Assembly (NCBI RefSeq): GCF_002812705.1 | Contig: NZ_CP025030.1 | Location: 744,001-808,000 of the forward strand | Direction: 5' to 3' | DNA from: Achromobacter spanius | GTDB taxonomy: Bacteria; Pseudomonadota; Gammaproteobacteria; Burkholderiales; Burkholderiaceae_B | DNA length: 64,000 nucleotides | Part shown: in pieces, positions 1-9,035 of the stretch | Position numbering within the stretch: position 1 is the first letter of the stretch | Layout of the letters: every line of letters starts with the position of its first letter | Position numbers and translations under genes: made by a program | Notes under the pieces: model-generated | Databases searched by the model: none | What the model was told of the DNA's origin: nothing | The model's input: the letters and a program-made list of their open reading frames with translations, nothing else

Positions 1-556
<556 letters not shown>

Positions 557-560
<4 letters not shown>

Positions 561-1345
561 GCGGTCTCCTCGTCGCCCAGATAGGCTTGCCGCACTTCCG
601 GATTGGCGCGGATTTCGTCGGGGGTGCCGGTGGCAATGACGCGGCCATACACCAGCACCGACAGACGGTCGGCCAGGCGGAACACCGCCTGCATGTCGTG
701 TTCAACCAGCAGCATGGCGGCGCGGCCCCGCAGGGATTCGATCAATTCGGTCAGGCGCACGGTTTCGTCCGGCCCCATGCCGGCCATGGGCTCGTCCAGC
801 AACAGCACGCTGGGGCGCGCGGCCAAGGCCAGGGCGAACTCCACCTTGCGTTGTTCGCCGTGCGGCAGCGTGCCGGCCGGGCGTTCCAGCAGGCTGGCGT
901 CGATGGCGCATTCCCGCGCCAGCTCGCGCGCCTGTTCGTACAGCGCGGTCTGGGCCGTGCGCGGCGACCAGAAGCGGAAGCTGCTGCCCGCGTGCGCCTG
1001 CACCGCCAGCACCAGGTTGTCCAACACGGTGGACTGCTTGAAGATGTTGGTGATCTGGTAGGACCGCGACAGCCCGGCTGCCACGCGCTGGTGCGCGTTC
1101 ATGCTGGTGACGTCGCGCCCACCCACGGTCAGCGTGCCGGAATCCGCCGCCAGCGTGCCTGACAGCAGATGGATCAGCGTGGACTTGCCGGCGCCGTTGG
1201 GGCCGATCAGCGCGTGGATTTCGCCCGGGTTCAGGGATAGCGACACGTTGTCGGTGGCGACCAGGGCGCCAAAGCGGCGCACCAGGCCGGTGGCCTGCAA
1301 GGCCGGCACGCCCGAGTTGTTGTTGGTGTTGGATGCCAGGTTCAT
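557..1345 (-). CDS. livG: Branched-chain amino acid ABC transporter ATPase LivG
   Basis: 262-residue ATPase, the partner of LivF. Walker A GPNGAGKST is at about 48-56, the signature-like LPHGEQRKVE is near 155, and Walker B VLLLDEPMAGMGPDE follows. The C-terminal GTPDEIRANPEVRQAYLG is the tail motif typical of LivG. The signature reads PHGEQ rather than the usual SGGQ/SHGEQ, which is common in this subfamily. The start ATG overlaps the livM stop (ATGA) and the stop overlaps the livF start, so livM-livG-livF form one coupled transcript. Confidence 0.93.
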
Positions 1346-2307
1346 GATCCCACCTTGCCGGATTGGGCCGCGGCGCGTCCGCCGAACATCGGGCCGAACA
1401 GGCCGACCAGACCGCGCGGCGCGCCAAACACCACACACAGCAGCAGCACGCCCAGGGGCAGGTGCCAGTATTCGGTCCACAGGCGCAGCACTTCTTCCAG
1501 CGTCAGCATCACCACCGCGCCGGCCACACCGCCCCAGCGCAGGCCGATGCCGCCCACCAGCACCATGATCAGCAGGTTGGCCGACTGGGTCCATTGCATC
1601 AGGTTGGGCGAGATGAACAGGTTGTGGTTGGCCAGCAGCGCGCCCGCCAGGCCCGCCGCCGCGCCGCTCAGCGTGAAGGCCACGAGCTTGATGCGGTAGA
1701 CCGGATAGCCCATGGCTTCCATGCGCGATTCGTTTTCGCGGATGCCCTGCAAGGCGGTGCCGAAACGCGAAGACACCACGCGGCTGAATACCCACATCAA
1801 CACCGCGAACAGCGCCAGCACCAGGTAATAGAAGCTGACGTCGTTGGCCAGGTCGATGCCCGGCAGCGTGGAATAGCCGGGCAGGTTCAGCCCGTCTTCC
1901 CCGCCGTACTGGCGCAGCGAAATGAAGATGTAGTAGAGCATCTGCGCGAACGCCAGCGTGATCATGATGAAGTACACGCCACGGGTGCGCAGCGAGATCG
2001 CGCCCGTGATTGCCGCCAGCACGCCAGCCAGCACCATGGCCACCGGCCAGACGATCAGCGCCGACGTGACGCCCGACATGGCCAGGATGCCGACGGCGTA
2101 GGCGCCCGCGCCGAAGAAGGCCGCGTGCCCCAGCGCCACCATGCCGCCATAGCCCAGGATCAAGTTCAGGCTGGTCGCGGCCAGCGCGTAGATCAGCACG
2201 CGGCGCACGAAGGATATGTAGAAGTCCAGGCCCAGCGCCGGGGCCACCAGCGGGAACACCGCCAGCGCCAGCAGCAGGAGAACGGTCCAGATTGTGCTTT
2301 TCATCAT
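1342..2307 (-). CDS. livM: Branched-chain amino acid ABC permease LivM
   Basis: 321-residue inner-membrane permease with about 9-10 hydrophobic segments. The sequence SLNLILGYGGMVALGHAAFFGAGAY, split by helix turns, carries the LivM family hallmark 'GxGGMVALGHAAFFG' near residues 45-65. The loop FGTALQGIRENESRMEAMGY is the coupling region that docks on the ATPases. The chosen start is the first of two adjacent ATGs and overlaps the last base of the livH stop (TGATG). Pairs with LivH to form the translocation pore. Confidence 0.92.
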   Translation of the reverse strand: MMKSTIWTVLLLLALAVFPLVAPALGLDFYISFVRRVLIYALAATSLNLILGYGGMVALGHAAFFGAGAYAVGILAMSGVTSALIVWPVAMVLAGVLAAITGAISLRTRGVYFIMITLAFAQMLYYIFISLRQYGGEDGLNLPGYSTLPGIDLANDVSFYYLVLALFAVLMWVFSRVVSSRFGTALQGIRENESRMEAMGYPVYRIKLVAFTLSGAAAGLAGALLANHNLFISPNLMQWTQSANLLIMVLVGGIGLRWGGVAGAVVMLTLEEVLRLWTEYWHLPLGVLLLCVVFGAPRGLVGLFGPMFGGRAAAQSGKVGS

Positions 2308-3233
2308 CAACCCCGCGCCGGAAACAGGCCAGAGGGCCGGAACACCAGCACAGCCGCCATCAATACGTAAATGGCGATGGCGGCCAGCGTCGGGCCGACG
2401 CTGGAGGCCACGGCCGGCGAAAAGATCTGGCGCAGCAGCATGGGCAGGAAGGCCCGCCCCGCCGTGTCCACCATGCCCACCAGCAGCGCACCCACAAAGG
2501 CGCCGCGAATGGAACCGATGCCACCGATGACGATGCACACCAGCACCAGGATCAGGATGTCTTCGCCCATGCCCAACTGCACGGCGGTGATCGGCCCAAG
2601 CAGCGCCCCGGCCACGGCGGCCAGCATCGCACCCAGCACGAACACGCCCAGGAACAGCAGCGGTACGCGCACGCCCATCAGCGTGGCCATCTGCCGGTTG
2701 GACGCCCCGGCCCGCACCAGCACGCCGGCACGGGTGCGCGTCACGAACCAGTACAGGCCCGCGGCGGCGGCCACGCCGAACACAATGATCATCAAGCGGT
2801 AGGCGGGATACAGCAGGTCGGGCATCAAGCGCACGGGACCTGACAGCATGGCCGGCATGTTCAGCATGACGGGGGCAGGCCCCCAGATCATCTTGACCAG
2901 GTCATTGGCGATAAGAATGACAGCGTAGGTACCCAGCACCTGGGCCAGGTGGTCGCGCAGCGCCAGGCGGCGGATCAGCGTCAGTTCCAGCACCACGCCG
3001 ACCAGGCCGGTGGCGACGGCCGCCACCAGGACGGCGGCGGTGAATGAACCTGTGCGCTGCATGGTTTCGGCGGCGACATAGGCGCCGGCCATGTAGAGCG
3101 AGCCGTGAGCCAGATTCATGATGTCCATGATGCCGAAAACCAGGGTCAGCCCGGCCGCGATCAAAAACAACATCAACCCAAACTGCAGACCGTTCAGCAA
3201 TTGCTCGACGATCAGCGTAAACGTCATGAACAC
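2307..3233 (-). CDS. livH: Branched-chain amino acid ABC permease LivH
   Basis: 308-residue inner-membrane permease. The N-terminal segment QLLNGLQFGLMLFLIAAGL and the following LVFGIMDIMNLAHGSLYMAG are characteristic of LivH. The coupling-loop region near residue 155 reads RAGVLVRAGASNRQMATLMG. An alternative start two codons downstream (MTFTL) is possible. The gap of 125 bp from the binding-protein gene is the only sizeable break in the operon. It contains a short stem (CCGGC-CAT-GCCGG) that could help lower membrane-subunit expression relative to the binding protein; that role is inferred. Confidence 0.92.
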   Translation of the reverse strand: MFMTFTLIVEQLLNGLQFGLMLFLIAAGLTLVFGIMDIMNLAHGSLYMAGAYVAAETMQRTGSFTAAVLVAAVATGLVGVVLELTLIRRLALRDHLAQVLGTYAVILIANDLVKMIWGPAPVMLNMPAMLSGPVRLMPDLLYPAYRLMIIVFGVAAAAGLYWFVTRTRAGVLVRAGASNRQMATLMGVRVPLLFLGVFVLGAMLAAVAGALLGPITAVQLGMGEDILILVLVCIVIGGIGSIRGAFVGALLVGMVDTAGRAFLPMLLRQIFSPAVASSVGPTLAAIAIYVLMAAVLVFRPSGLFPARG

Positions 3234-3358
3234 TTCCCCCTGCCGCGAACCTTGATGGCGGTGCGCGTGCGATTCGAACCTGCATTGGACGGCGGCACGC
3301 GCCGGCCGCGTCCGGCATGGCCGGAAAGCGCGGCTGACGTGTGCTTGGGCGTCTTACC

Positions 3359-4522
3359 TCAGAGCTTGCACTCGCCGACGTAGACGTCCTGGTACTTGTC
3401 GAACACCTTGCCCACCAGCTTGTTGGTGATGCGGCCGCTGCCATCCTTGTCGATGACGCGCAGGTAGTAGGCCTGGATCGGATAGTGGTTCTTGCCGTAG
3501 GTGAAGCTGCCGCGCACCGAGGGGTAGTCGGCCTTTTCCAGCGCGGCGACGACGGCCGCGCGGTCCGAGGCCTTGCCGCCGGCCTGCTTGACGGCGGCGT
3601 CCATGGCCATGATGACGTCGTAGGCCTGGGCGGCGTACACCGACGGATAGCGGCCGTTGTATTCCTTGCGGAAGGCGTCCACGAAGATCTTGTTCTGCGG
3701 CACGTCCAGGTCATGCGCCCACTGCGCGGTGTTGTACATGCCCAGCATGGGGTCGCCCACGGCCTGGATCACGTCTTCGTCGGCCGAGAAGCCGGGGCCG
3801 ATCAGCTTGACGCTTTGCGACAGGCCCGCCGACACGAACTGCTTGACGAAGTTGATGCCCATGCCGCCCGGCAGGAAGATGTAGACCGCGTCCGGCTTGG
3901 CCGCGCGGATCTGCGCGATTTCGGCGGCGTAGTCGATCTGGCCCAGCTTGGTGTAGACCTCGTCGCCCGGGGCGATCTTGTAGCCGCGTTTGAAGCCCGT
4001 CAGCGCGTCCTTGCCGGCCGGGTAGTCGGGCGCCATGATGAACATCTTCTTGAAGCCGCGGTCGGCGGCAACCTTGCCGGCCGCTTCGTGGAAGGCGTCG
4101 TTCTGGTAGGACGTGCCGAACCAGTAGTTGTTGCATTGGGCGCCGGCGAATTGGCTGGGGCCCGGGTTGTTCGACAGGTACGGAATCTTGGCGGCGAACA
4201 GCGCGGGGCCGACGGCCAGTGCCACGTTGGAACCAATCGGGCCCGTGAAGAAGTCGATTTTTTCGCGCTGGATGTAGCGCGTGACCAATTGGCGGGCCTG
4301 GTCCGGGTTGCCGCCCATGTCGGTCTGCACGAATTCGGCGGGCTGACCGCCCAGCTTGCTGCCCAGTTGCTTGATGGCCAGATTGAAGCCATCACGGGCT
4401 TCGGCGCCCAGCGCCGAGAACGGGCCGGAGATGTCGTTGGCGATGCCGACCTTGACGGCGTCAGCCATAGCCACGGCCGGAACCAGCGCGGCGGCGGCGA
4501 TAAGGGAAGTGATCAAACGCAT
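3359..4522 (-). CDS. Liv-type periplasmic amino acid-binding protein
   Basis: 387-residue type I periplasmic binding protein (LivK/AmiC-like fold), first gene of the liv operon. A signal peptide MRLITSLIAAAALVPAVAMA is followed by mature DAVKVGIANDISGPFSALG, the usual start of the family. Two Cys (QCNN and the C-terminal GECKL) could form a disulfide. The start is set at the ATG beginning the signal peptide; the longer upstream reading lacks protein-like sequence. It delivers substrate to LivH/LivM. In this family sequence alone does not separate Leu/Ile/Val from aromatic or hydrophobic-acid ligands, so no livK symbol is given. Confidence 0.88.
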   Translation of the reverse strand: MRLITSLIAAAALVPAVAMADAVKVGIANDISGPFSALGAEARDGFNLAIKQLGSKLGGQPAEFVQTDMGGNPDQARQLVTRYIQREKIDFFTGPIGSNVALAVGPALFAAKIPYLSNNPGPSQFAGAQCNNYWFGTSYQNDAFHEAAGKVAADRGFKKMFIMAPDYPAGKDALTGFKRGYKIAPGDEVYTKLGQIDYAAEIAQIRAAKPDAVYIFLPGGMGINFVKQFVSAGLSQSVKLIGPGFSADEDVIQAVGDPMLGMYNTAQWAHDLDVPQNKIFVDAFRKEYNGRYPSVYAAQAYDVIMAMDAAVKQAGGKASDRAAVVAALEKADYPSVRGSFTYGKNHYPIQAYYLRVIDKDGSGRITNKLVGKVFDKYQDVYVGECKL

Positions 4523-4708
4523 GGTGGTGTGCTCCGTGCGCGAGCCCGCGCAGAGGGTGTTCTTATTGAGGGTGCGATTCGAATGACTTCTTTGCCCGGC
4601 CTGCCGGCGCCAATGCGCCGCCGTCAAACACGTGCTTGCAAGCCTGCTTGCCACACCACCATCCCCCTTGTGCTGCACAGGGAAAGCTGGCGCGGTTCAT
4701 AGTTTAGG

Positions 4709-4726
4709 TTTAAAGTATTCTTCAAA
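4709..4726. promoter_or_regulatory. Imperfect palindrome, candidate MarR operator
   Basis: TTTAAAGTATTCTTCAAA matches its own reverse complement at 14 of 18 positions. It is AT-rich in a GC-rich genome and lies between the divergent liv operon and marR gene. MarR-family operators are typically 16-20 bp AT-rich palindromes located like this. Assignment is inferred. Confidence 0.45.
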
Positions 4727-4735
4727 ACAAGACTA

Positions 4736-4769
4736 GGGTTTTTACCAGCCCTGGGTTTACACCAGCCCT
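4736..4769. repeat. 17-bp direct repeat, two adjacent copies
   Basis: GGGTTTTTACCAGCCCT (4736-4752) is followed at once by GGGTTTACACCAGCCCT (4753-4769). The two differ at two positions. The pair lies 10 bp beyond the MarR-type palindrome and about 90 bp before the marR start. It could be a second regulator site or a simple duplication. Confidence 0.6.
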
Positions 4770-4859
4770 TCCATCAACGAAGACCGTATCGACGAAACGC
4801 CTGGTACGACGCTCGCGCGACAGTACCCGACATCTCGCCGAACCTCAAGAAAACCGCCG

Positions 4860-5354
4860 ATGACTGACGCTCCTGATCTCGAATCCCGCGCCGCGCCCGA
4901 CGACCACCACGCGCTGCGGCTGTGGCTGCGCATGCTCACCTGCGCCAATCTCATCGAAGGCGAAATCCGCAGCCGCCTGCGCAACGAATTCGACACCACC
5001 CTGCCCCGCTTCGACCTGATGGCGCAACTGCAACGCGCGCCCAAGGGCATGAAAATGGGCGAACTGTCGCGCCACATGATGGTCACCAACGGCAATATCA
5101 CCGGCATTACCGACCAGCTTGAAAAAGAAGGGCTGGTAGTGCGCACCAAGGTCGAGTCCGACCGCCGCAGTTCACTGATCAAGCTGACGCCCCAGGGCAA
5201 GAAGAGCTTTGCGCGCATGGCCCGCGCGCATGAAACCTGGGTCAAATCCATGTTTGGCGAACTGCCCGAGTCCACCCGCAATGCGCTGTTCCAGGCGCTG
5301 GGCGAACTCAAGCTGCAAGTGGTGGCCACCCGCTCGGAATCCGCCAAGGGCTGA
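4860..5354 (+). CDS. MarR-family transcriptional regulator
   Basis: 164-residue winged-helix regulator. The recognition-helix region is MKMGELSRHMMVTNGNITGITDQLEKEG (split here into MKMGELSRHMMVTNGNI and TGITDQLEKEG, about residues 62-89). It is followed by the wing VKVE..SDRRSSLIKLTPQGKK motif, where the DRR sequence is diagnostic of MarR proteins. MarR proteins bind palindromes as dimers and release DNA on binding small, often aromatic, ligands. Its divergent position next to the liv operon suggests control of that operon and itself. The ligand is unknown; the start is the only ATG giving a full N-terminal helix. Confidence 0.88.
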   Translation: MTDAPDLESRAAPDDHHALRLWLRMLTCANLIEGEIRSRLRNEFDTTLPRFDLMAQLQRAPKGMKMGELSRHMMVTNGNITGITDQLEKEGLVVRTKVESDRRSSLIKLTPQGKKSFARMARAHETWVKSMFGELPESTRNALFQALGELKLQVVATRSESAKG

Positions 5355-5416
5355 GCCCGCCGCCGCCTTGCCGCCAGGGCTGAAAACCGCATCCGGATTG
5401 GCGCATAATTGCCGCC

Positions 5417-6457
5417 ATGATTCCGGTTTCTCTTCCTGGCGGTAACTTCTACGTGCTGATGGTGGCCTCGTTGGCCTGCCTGGCCACCTTGCTGACCTGG
5501 CTGGCCGTGCTGGCCACCACGCCCAGCGCGCGGCTTTGGCTGGGCGACCACCGGCGCGCCGGCACCATCTTGATGACCATTCTGGCGCTGGTGGGCGCCA
5601 TCTTTCCGTATCAGCAGCTCAGCGTGTGGTTCGCGACCCAGCGTGACGCCCAGGCCGACGCCGGCCGCAAGACAACGCTGACGCAGCCCACGCGGCTGGC
5701 CGGTGTCGACATGCCCGCCGGCACCGTGCTCAGCCTGACGCAAGCGGGCGACCTGGCCTCGTTTGACCGCGCGGTATTTCCCGACACACAGCCCGCCGCC
5801 ATCCAGGGCCTTGCCGCCACCCGCCTGTTCCGCTACGCCGCCACCCCCAAGCAGCCCGAAACCCTGTCCGTGGAAATTGCCCGCGACCAGGCGCAGGAAG
5901 GGTGGCTGTGCGCCCATGGGCACCGGCTTGAATTCGTATTGCAGGGCGGCCAGGCGCGGTTTGCCAGTTGCCATCTGGCCGTGGGCAATACGCTGGACCA
6001 GCAAGCGGTGCCGCCCGGCGCCTGGCTGAAGGTGGATGAAGCCGCGCGCGGCACGGCGCCGGACGCCAACACCGGCGCGCCGCGCTGGCTGCTGCGCACC
6101 GAAGGCAGCGACGCGATTGACCTGCGCCAACTGCCCCTGCTGAAGGTGGACATGCGACTGGACGGCCAACGCCGCCTGCTGGATTTTGAAGGCCTGCTGG
6201 CCCGCGACACCACGCTGGGCGCCATGACCTACCCGCCCGGCACCCGCGTGCTGACCGCCAACCCCCGCCTGCCCGGCGCCCAGCCAGGCGACCTGCTGTT
6301 TTCGCCCTCGCGCGGCCGCTCGGCGCGCCGTGATGGCGGCGAAGACGTGGCGGCCGGCAGTTCGGTGCTGCAAGCGCCCGACGGCACGGTGCGCAGCGTG
6401 CTGAGCAACCGCGATGCCGGGGTGCTGGACGTGGCCGCGATGCGCATGGCCCCCTGA
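5417..6457 (+). CDS. Membrane-anchored protein of unknown function
   Basis: 346 residues, family not recognised. Two hydrophobic segments lie at the N-terminus (about 10-32, rich in Leu/Ala, and about 50-68, ILMTILALVGAIFPYQ). They are followed by about 270 residues without membrane segments, presumably extracytoplasmic. Two Cys (CAHGH, ASCHL) in the soluble part could pair. It reads as genuine coding sequence, with the high third-position GC of its neighbours and no frame breaks. It starts 62 bp after marR on the same strand and ends 111 bp before argJ, so it may be co-transcribed with either. No function is proposed. Confidence 0.75.
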   Translation: MIPVSLPGGNFYVLMVASLACLATLLTWLAVLATTPSARLWLGDHRRAGTILMTILALVGAIFPYQQLSVWFATQRDAQADAGRKTTLTQPTRLAGVDMPAGTVLSLTQAGDLASFDRAVFPDTQPAAIQGLAATRLFRYAATPKQPETLSVEIARDQAQEGWLCAHGHRLEFVLQGGQARFASCHLAVGNTLDQQAVPPGAWLKVDEAARGTAPDANTGAPRWLLRTEGSDAIDLRQLPLLKVDMRLDGQRRLLDFEGLLARDTTLGAMTYPPGTRVLTANPRLPGAQPGDLLFSPSRGRSARRDGGEDVAAGSSVLQAPDGTVRSVLSNRDAGVLDVAAMRMAP

Positions 6458-6568
6458 GCCGTCCCCCTGACAAGCCCCTGCCGCAAAGCGGTGGGATAAT
6501 ACGAACCTTTCCCCCGCACGCCGCCTAGCCTGGCGGCGATTTTGTCCTGCCTACCAAGAGACGAAGTC

Positions 6569-7795
6569 ATGGCCGTTAATTTGCAGATCCCCTCCGAGTC
6601 CGAAATTTTTCCTGTTGCCGGCGTTGAAATCGGCGTCACCGAGGCCGGCATCCGCAAAGCCAACCGACGTGACCTGACCGTGTTCCGCCTGGCCGAAGGC
6701 ACCAGCGTGGCGGGTGTGTTCACCCGCAACCGCTTCTGCGCCGCACCGGTGCAGGTTTGCCAGGCCCACCTGGCCGCCGGCGGCCCGATCAGCGCGCTGG
6801 TCATCAACACCGGCAACGCCAACGCGGGTACCGGCGAAGAAGGCCTGAAGAAGGCGCGCGACACTTGCGACGCGCTGGGTAAGTTGCTGGGCGTGCCCGC
6901 CTCGCAGATCCTGCCGTTTTCCACCGGCGTCATTCTTGAGCCGCTGCCGCTGGACCGCCTGGTCGCCGGCCTGCCGGGCGCCATCGCCAACCTGGCGGCC
7001 GACCACTGGTCCAGCGCCGCCCACGGCATCATGACGACCGACACGCTGCCCAAGATCTCGTCGGCCAAGGTGCAGATCGACGGCAAGACCGTTACCTTCA
7101 CCGGCATCAGCAAGGGCGCGGGCATGATCCGCCCCAACATGGCCACGATGCTCAGCTTTTTGGCCACCGATGCCGGCATCGCCCAGCCGCTGTTGAAGAA
7201 GCTGGCCGTGGAAATTGCCGATGCGTCCTTCAACCGCATCACGGTTGACGGCGACACATCCACGAACGATTCCTTCATCATCGCCGCCACCGGCAAGTCG
7301 GGCGTGAACATCAACAGCGAGTCCGACGCCGCCTACGCCGCCGTGCGCGAGGCGCTGACCGCCGCCGCGCTGGAATTGGCCACGAAGATCGTGCGCGACG
7401 CCGAAGGCGCCACCAAGTTCATGACCATCCGCGTGGAAGAAGCCGGCACCACGGAAGAAGCGCTGAAGGTGGCGTATGCCGTGGCGCATTCGCCGTTGGT
7501 CAAGACCGCGTTCTTTGCCTCGGACCCCAACCTGGGCCGCATTCTGGCGGCGGTGGGTTACGCGGGAATCGACGATCTGGACGTGTCGAACATCCGCCTG
7601 TGGCTGGACGATGTGCTGGTGGCGAAAGACGGCGGCCGCAACCCGGATTACCAGGAAACCGACGGCCAGCGCGTAATGAAGCAGGCCGAGATCCAGGTGC
7701 GCATCGCGCTGGGCCGCGGCAAGGTGGCGGACACGGTGTACACCTGCGATTTCTCGCATGAGTATGTGTCGATCAACGCGGATTACCGTTCGTAA
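6569..7795 (+). CDS. argJ: Bifunctional glutamate N-acetyltransferase / N-acetylglutamate synthase ArgJ
   Basis: 408-residue enzyme of arginine biosynthesis. It moves the acetyl group of N-acetylornithine to glutamate and can also acetylate glutamate with acetyl-CoA. The self-cleavage site is [11 protein letters not shown]: the Thr of ATML (about residue 191) becomes the N-terminal nucleophile of the beta chain. Other family marks are [26 protein letters not shown] and the C-terminal [15 protein letters not shown]. The start is the ATG at 6569, just after AGAGACGAAG; the in-frame ATG 27 bp upstream lacks a ribosome site. A GATAAT hexamer at 6495-6500 may be its -10. Stand-alone, as is usual in betaproteobacteria. 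Confidence 0.96.
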   Translation: MAVNLQIPSESEIFPVAGVEIGVTEAGIRKANRRDLTVFRLAEGTSVAGVFTRNRFCAAPVQVCQAHLAAGGPISALVINTGNANAGTGEEGLKKARDTCDALGKLLGVPASQILPFSTGVILEPLPLDRLVAGLPGAIANLAADHWSSAAHGIMTTDTLPKISSAKVQIDGKTVTFTGISKGAGMIRPNMATMLSFLATDAGIAQPLLKKLAVEIADASFNRITVDGDTSTNDSFIIAATGKSGVNINSESDAAYAAVREALTAAALELATKIVRDAEGATKFMTIRVEEAGTTEEALKVAYAVAHSPLVKTAFFASDPNLGRILAAVGYAGIDDLDVSNIRLWLDDVLVAKDGGRNPDYQETDGQRVMKQAEIQVRIALGRGKVADTVYTCDFSHEYVSINADYRS

Positions 7796-7843
7796 ATTGA
7801 TGGGGTGCGCGCCATTTATTTGGTGGGTGCGCGTGGTGTAGGT

Positions 7844-7910
7844 TGATGGGTTGCGCGCGATGTTAGGCGGTGTTCTTCTTGAAGCTATCGCGCGCTTCAC
7901 CCATCCTACG
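7844..7910 (+). repeat. 67-bp palindromic element, copy 1
   Basis: Begins TGATGGGTTGCGCGCG and ends CGCGCTTCACCCATCCTACG, so the ends can pair as a long hairpin. It is a member of the dispersed family also found near 25 kb and 36 kb. Confidence 0.8.
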
Positions 7911-8005
7911 CCGGCACGGCCATCCTACGCCGGCACGGCCATCGTACGCCGGCACGGCCGTCGTACGGTCGAACGACCATCGTGCGGTCGAACGGCCATC
8001 GTAGG
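7911..8005 (+). repeat. 19-bp tandem repeat, five copies
   Basis: Units of CCGGCACGGCCATCCTACG at 7911, 7930 and 7949, then two diverged units beginning GTCGAACG at 7968 and 7987. The ATCCTACG/ATCGTAGG part echoes the end of the flanking 67-bp element, so the array probably arose by reiteration of that end. Confidence 0.8.
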
Positions 8006-8065
8006 ATGGGTGTAGCGCGGCAGGCTGCGGCCAAGAACGCAAGCGCCAAGCGCGCAAACCCATCA
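8000..8065 (-). repeat. 67-bp palindromic element, copy 2 (inverted)
   Basis: Reads CGTAGGATGGGTGTAGCGCG on the plus strand and ends GCGCAAACCCATCA, so it is inverted relative to the copy at 7844. Its first bases overlap the last unit of the 19-bp repeat. Confidence 0.75.
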
Positions 8066-8168
8066 GGTCCGCGCACCCAAGCCCATCGTCCCACCCCACC
8101 ACCACCCACAACGACCGCCCCCTCCGCCGCAACCCACAACGCCACCCACGCCACCCAAGGATGAAGAC

Positions 8169-9035
8169 GTGACCGCAACTGAATTTTCCACCCTGATCCA
8201 GCGCGCCGAGCGGGTGTTGGCGCAGCTTGAGGCCTTTCTTCCGCCCGCCACGCCCGAGATCGACTGGAGCGCGCACGCCTTCCGTTGGCGCAAGCGTGGC
8301 TCGCGCGGCTGGCTGGACGCGGTGCGCCACGTTGCGCGCATCGACATGCAGGACCTTCAGCACATCGAACGCCAGAAGGCCACCATCGACCGCAACACCC
8401 TGCAGTTCCTTGAGAACAAGCCGGCCAACAACGTGCTCATGACCGGCGCGCGCGGCACCGGCAAGAGCTCCCTGGTCAAGGCCATGCTGGCGGCCTATGG
8501 CGAGCGCGGCCTGCGTTTGATCGAAGTCGACAAGTCCGACCTGGGCGACCTGCCCGACATCGTTGAACTCGTCGCCTCGCGCCCCGAGCGCTTCATCGTG
8601 TTCTGCGACGACCTGTCGTTTGAAGAAGGCGAGCCCGGCTACAAGGCGCTGAAGTCCGTGCTGGACGGCTCGGTGTCGGCCTCGGGCGACAACGTGCTGA
8701 TCTACGCCACGTCCAACCGGCGCCACCTGATGCCGGAATACATGAGCGAAAACCTGCAAGCCAAGCATCAGCCCGATGGCGAAATCCACCCTGGCGAGAC
8801 CGTCGAGGAGAAGATCTCGCTGTCGGAACGCTTCGGTCTGTGGCTGTCGTTCTACCCCTTCAAGCAGGACGACTACCTGGACATCGTCTACCACTGGCTG
8901 CGCGAGCTGGGTTGCCCCGAGGCGCATATCGAGCCCTCGCGCACCGAGGCGCTGCAATGGACCATCGAACGCGGCTCGCGTTCGGGCCGCGTGGCCTATC
9001 AATTCGCGCGCGACTGGGCGGCCCGCCATGTCTGA
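8169..9035 (+). CDS. DUF815-family AAA ATPase
   Basis: 288 residues. Walker A GARGTGKSSLV lies near 97-107, Walker B-like FIVFCDDLSF near 140, and a sensor-like IYATSNRRHLMP near 180. This pattern (GxRGTGKS, F/VxCDDLSF, TSNRRHL) is the DUF815 family of P-loop ATPases, whose cellular role is not established. The start is GTG, preceded by AAGGATGAAG; no in-frame ATG fits better. The last 8 bp overlap the Nudix-ThiE start, so the two are co-translated, a pairing conserved in Burkholderiales as far as I know. Confidence 0.88.
   Translation: MTATEFSTLIQRAERVLAQLEAFLPPATPEIDWSAHAFRWRKRGSRGWLDAVRHVARIDMQDLQHIERQKATIDRNTLQFLENKPANNVLMTGARGTGKSSLVKAMLAAYGERGLRLIEVDKSDLGDLPDIVELVASRPERFIVFCDDLSFEEGEPGYKALKSVLDGSVSASGDNVLIYATSNRRHLMPEYMSENLQAKHQPDGEIHPGETVEEKISLSERFGLWLSFYPFKQDDYLDIVYHWLRELGCPEAHIEPSRTEALQWTIERGSRSGRVAYQFARDWAARHV

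Larger units (their letters stand above)
4523..4859. other. Divergent control region between the liv operon and the MarR gene
   Basis: 337 bp without a credible gene. It carries an AT-rich stretch (about 4700-4745) unusual for its surroundings, an imperfect 18-bp palindrome and a 17-bp direct repeat, described separately. Both flanking genes are transcribed away from it, so it should hold both promoters. Confidence 0.6.
7796..8168. other. Gene-free repeat cluster between argJ and the DUF815 ATPase
   Basis: 373 bp without a gene. It contains two inverted copies of the 67-bp hairpin element (7844-7910 and 8000-8065) separated by five 19-bp tandem units, then a C-rich stretch (8090-8160). A degenerate half element, TGATGGGGTGCGCGCC, begins 3 bp after the argJ stop. 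Confidence 0.7.

Noticed and set aside
3267..4583. 12-bp direct repeat GTGCGATTCGAA flanking the liv binding-protein gene (3267-3278 and 4572-4583)
   Set aside because: Could suggest an inserted cassette, but one 12-bp match over 1.3 kb with no other boundary sign is weak, and the operon order is ordinary.
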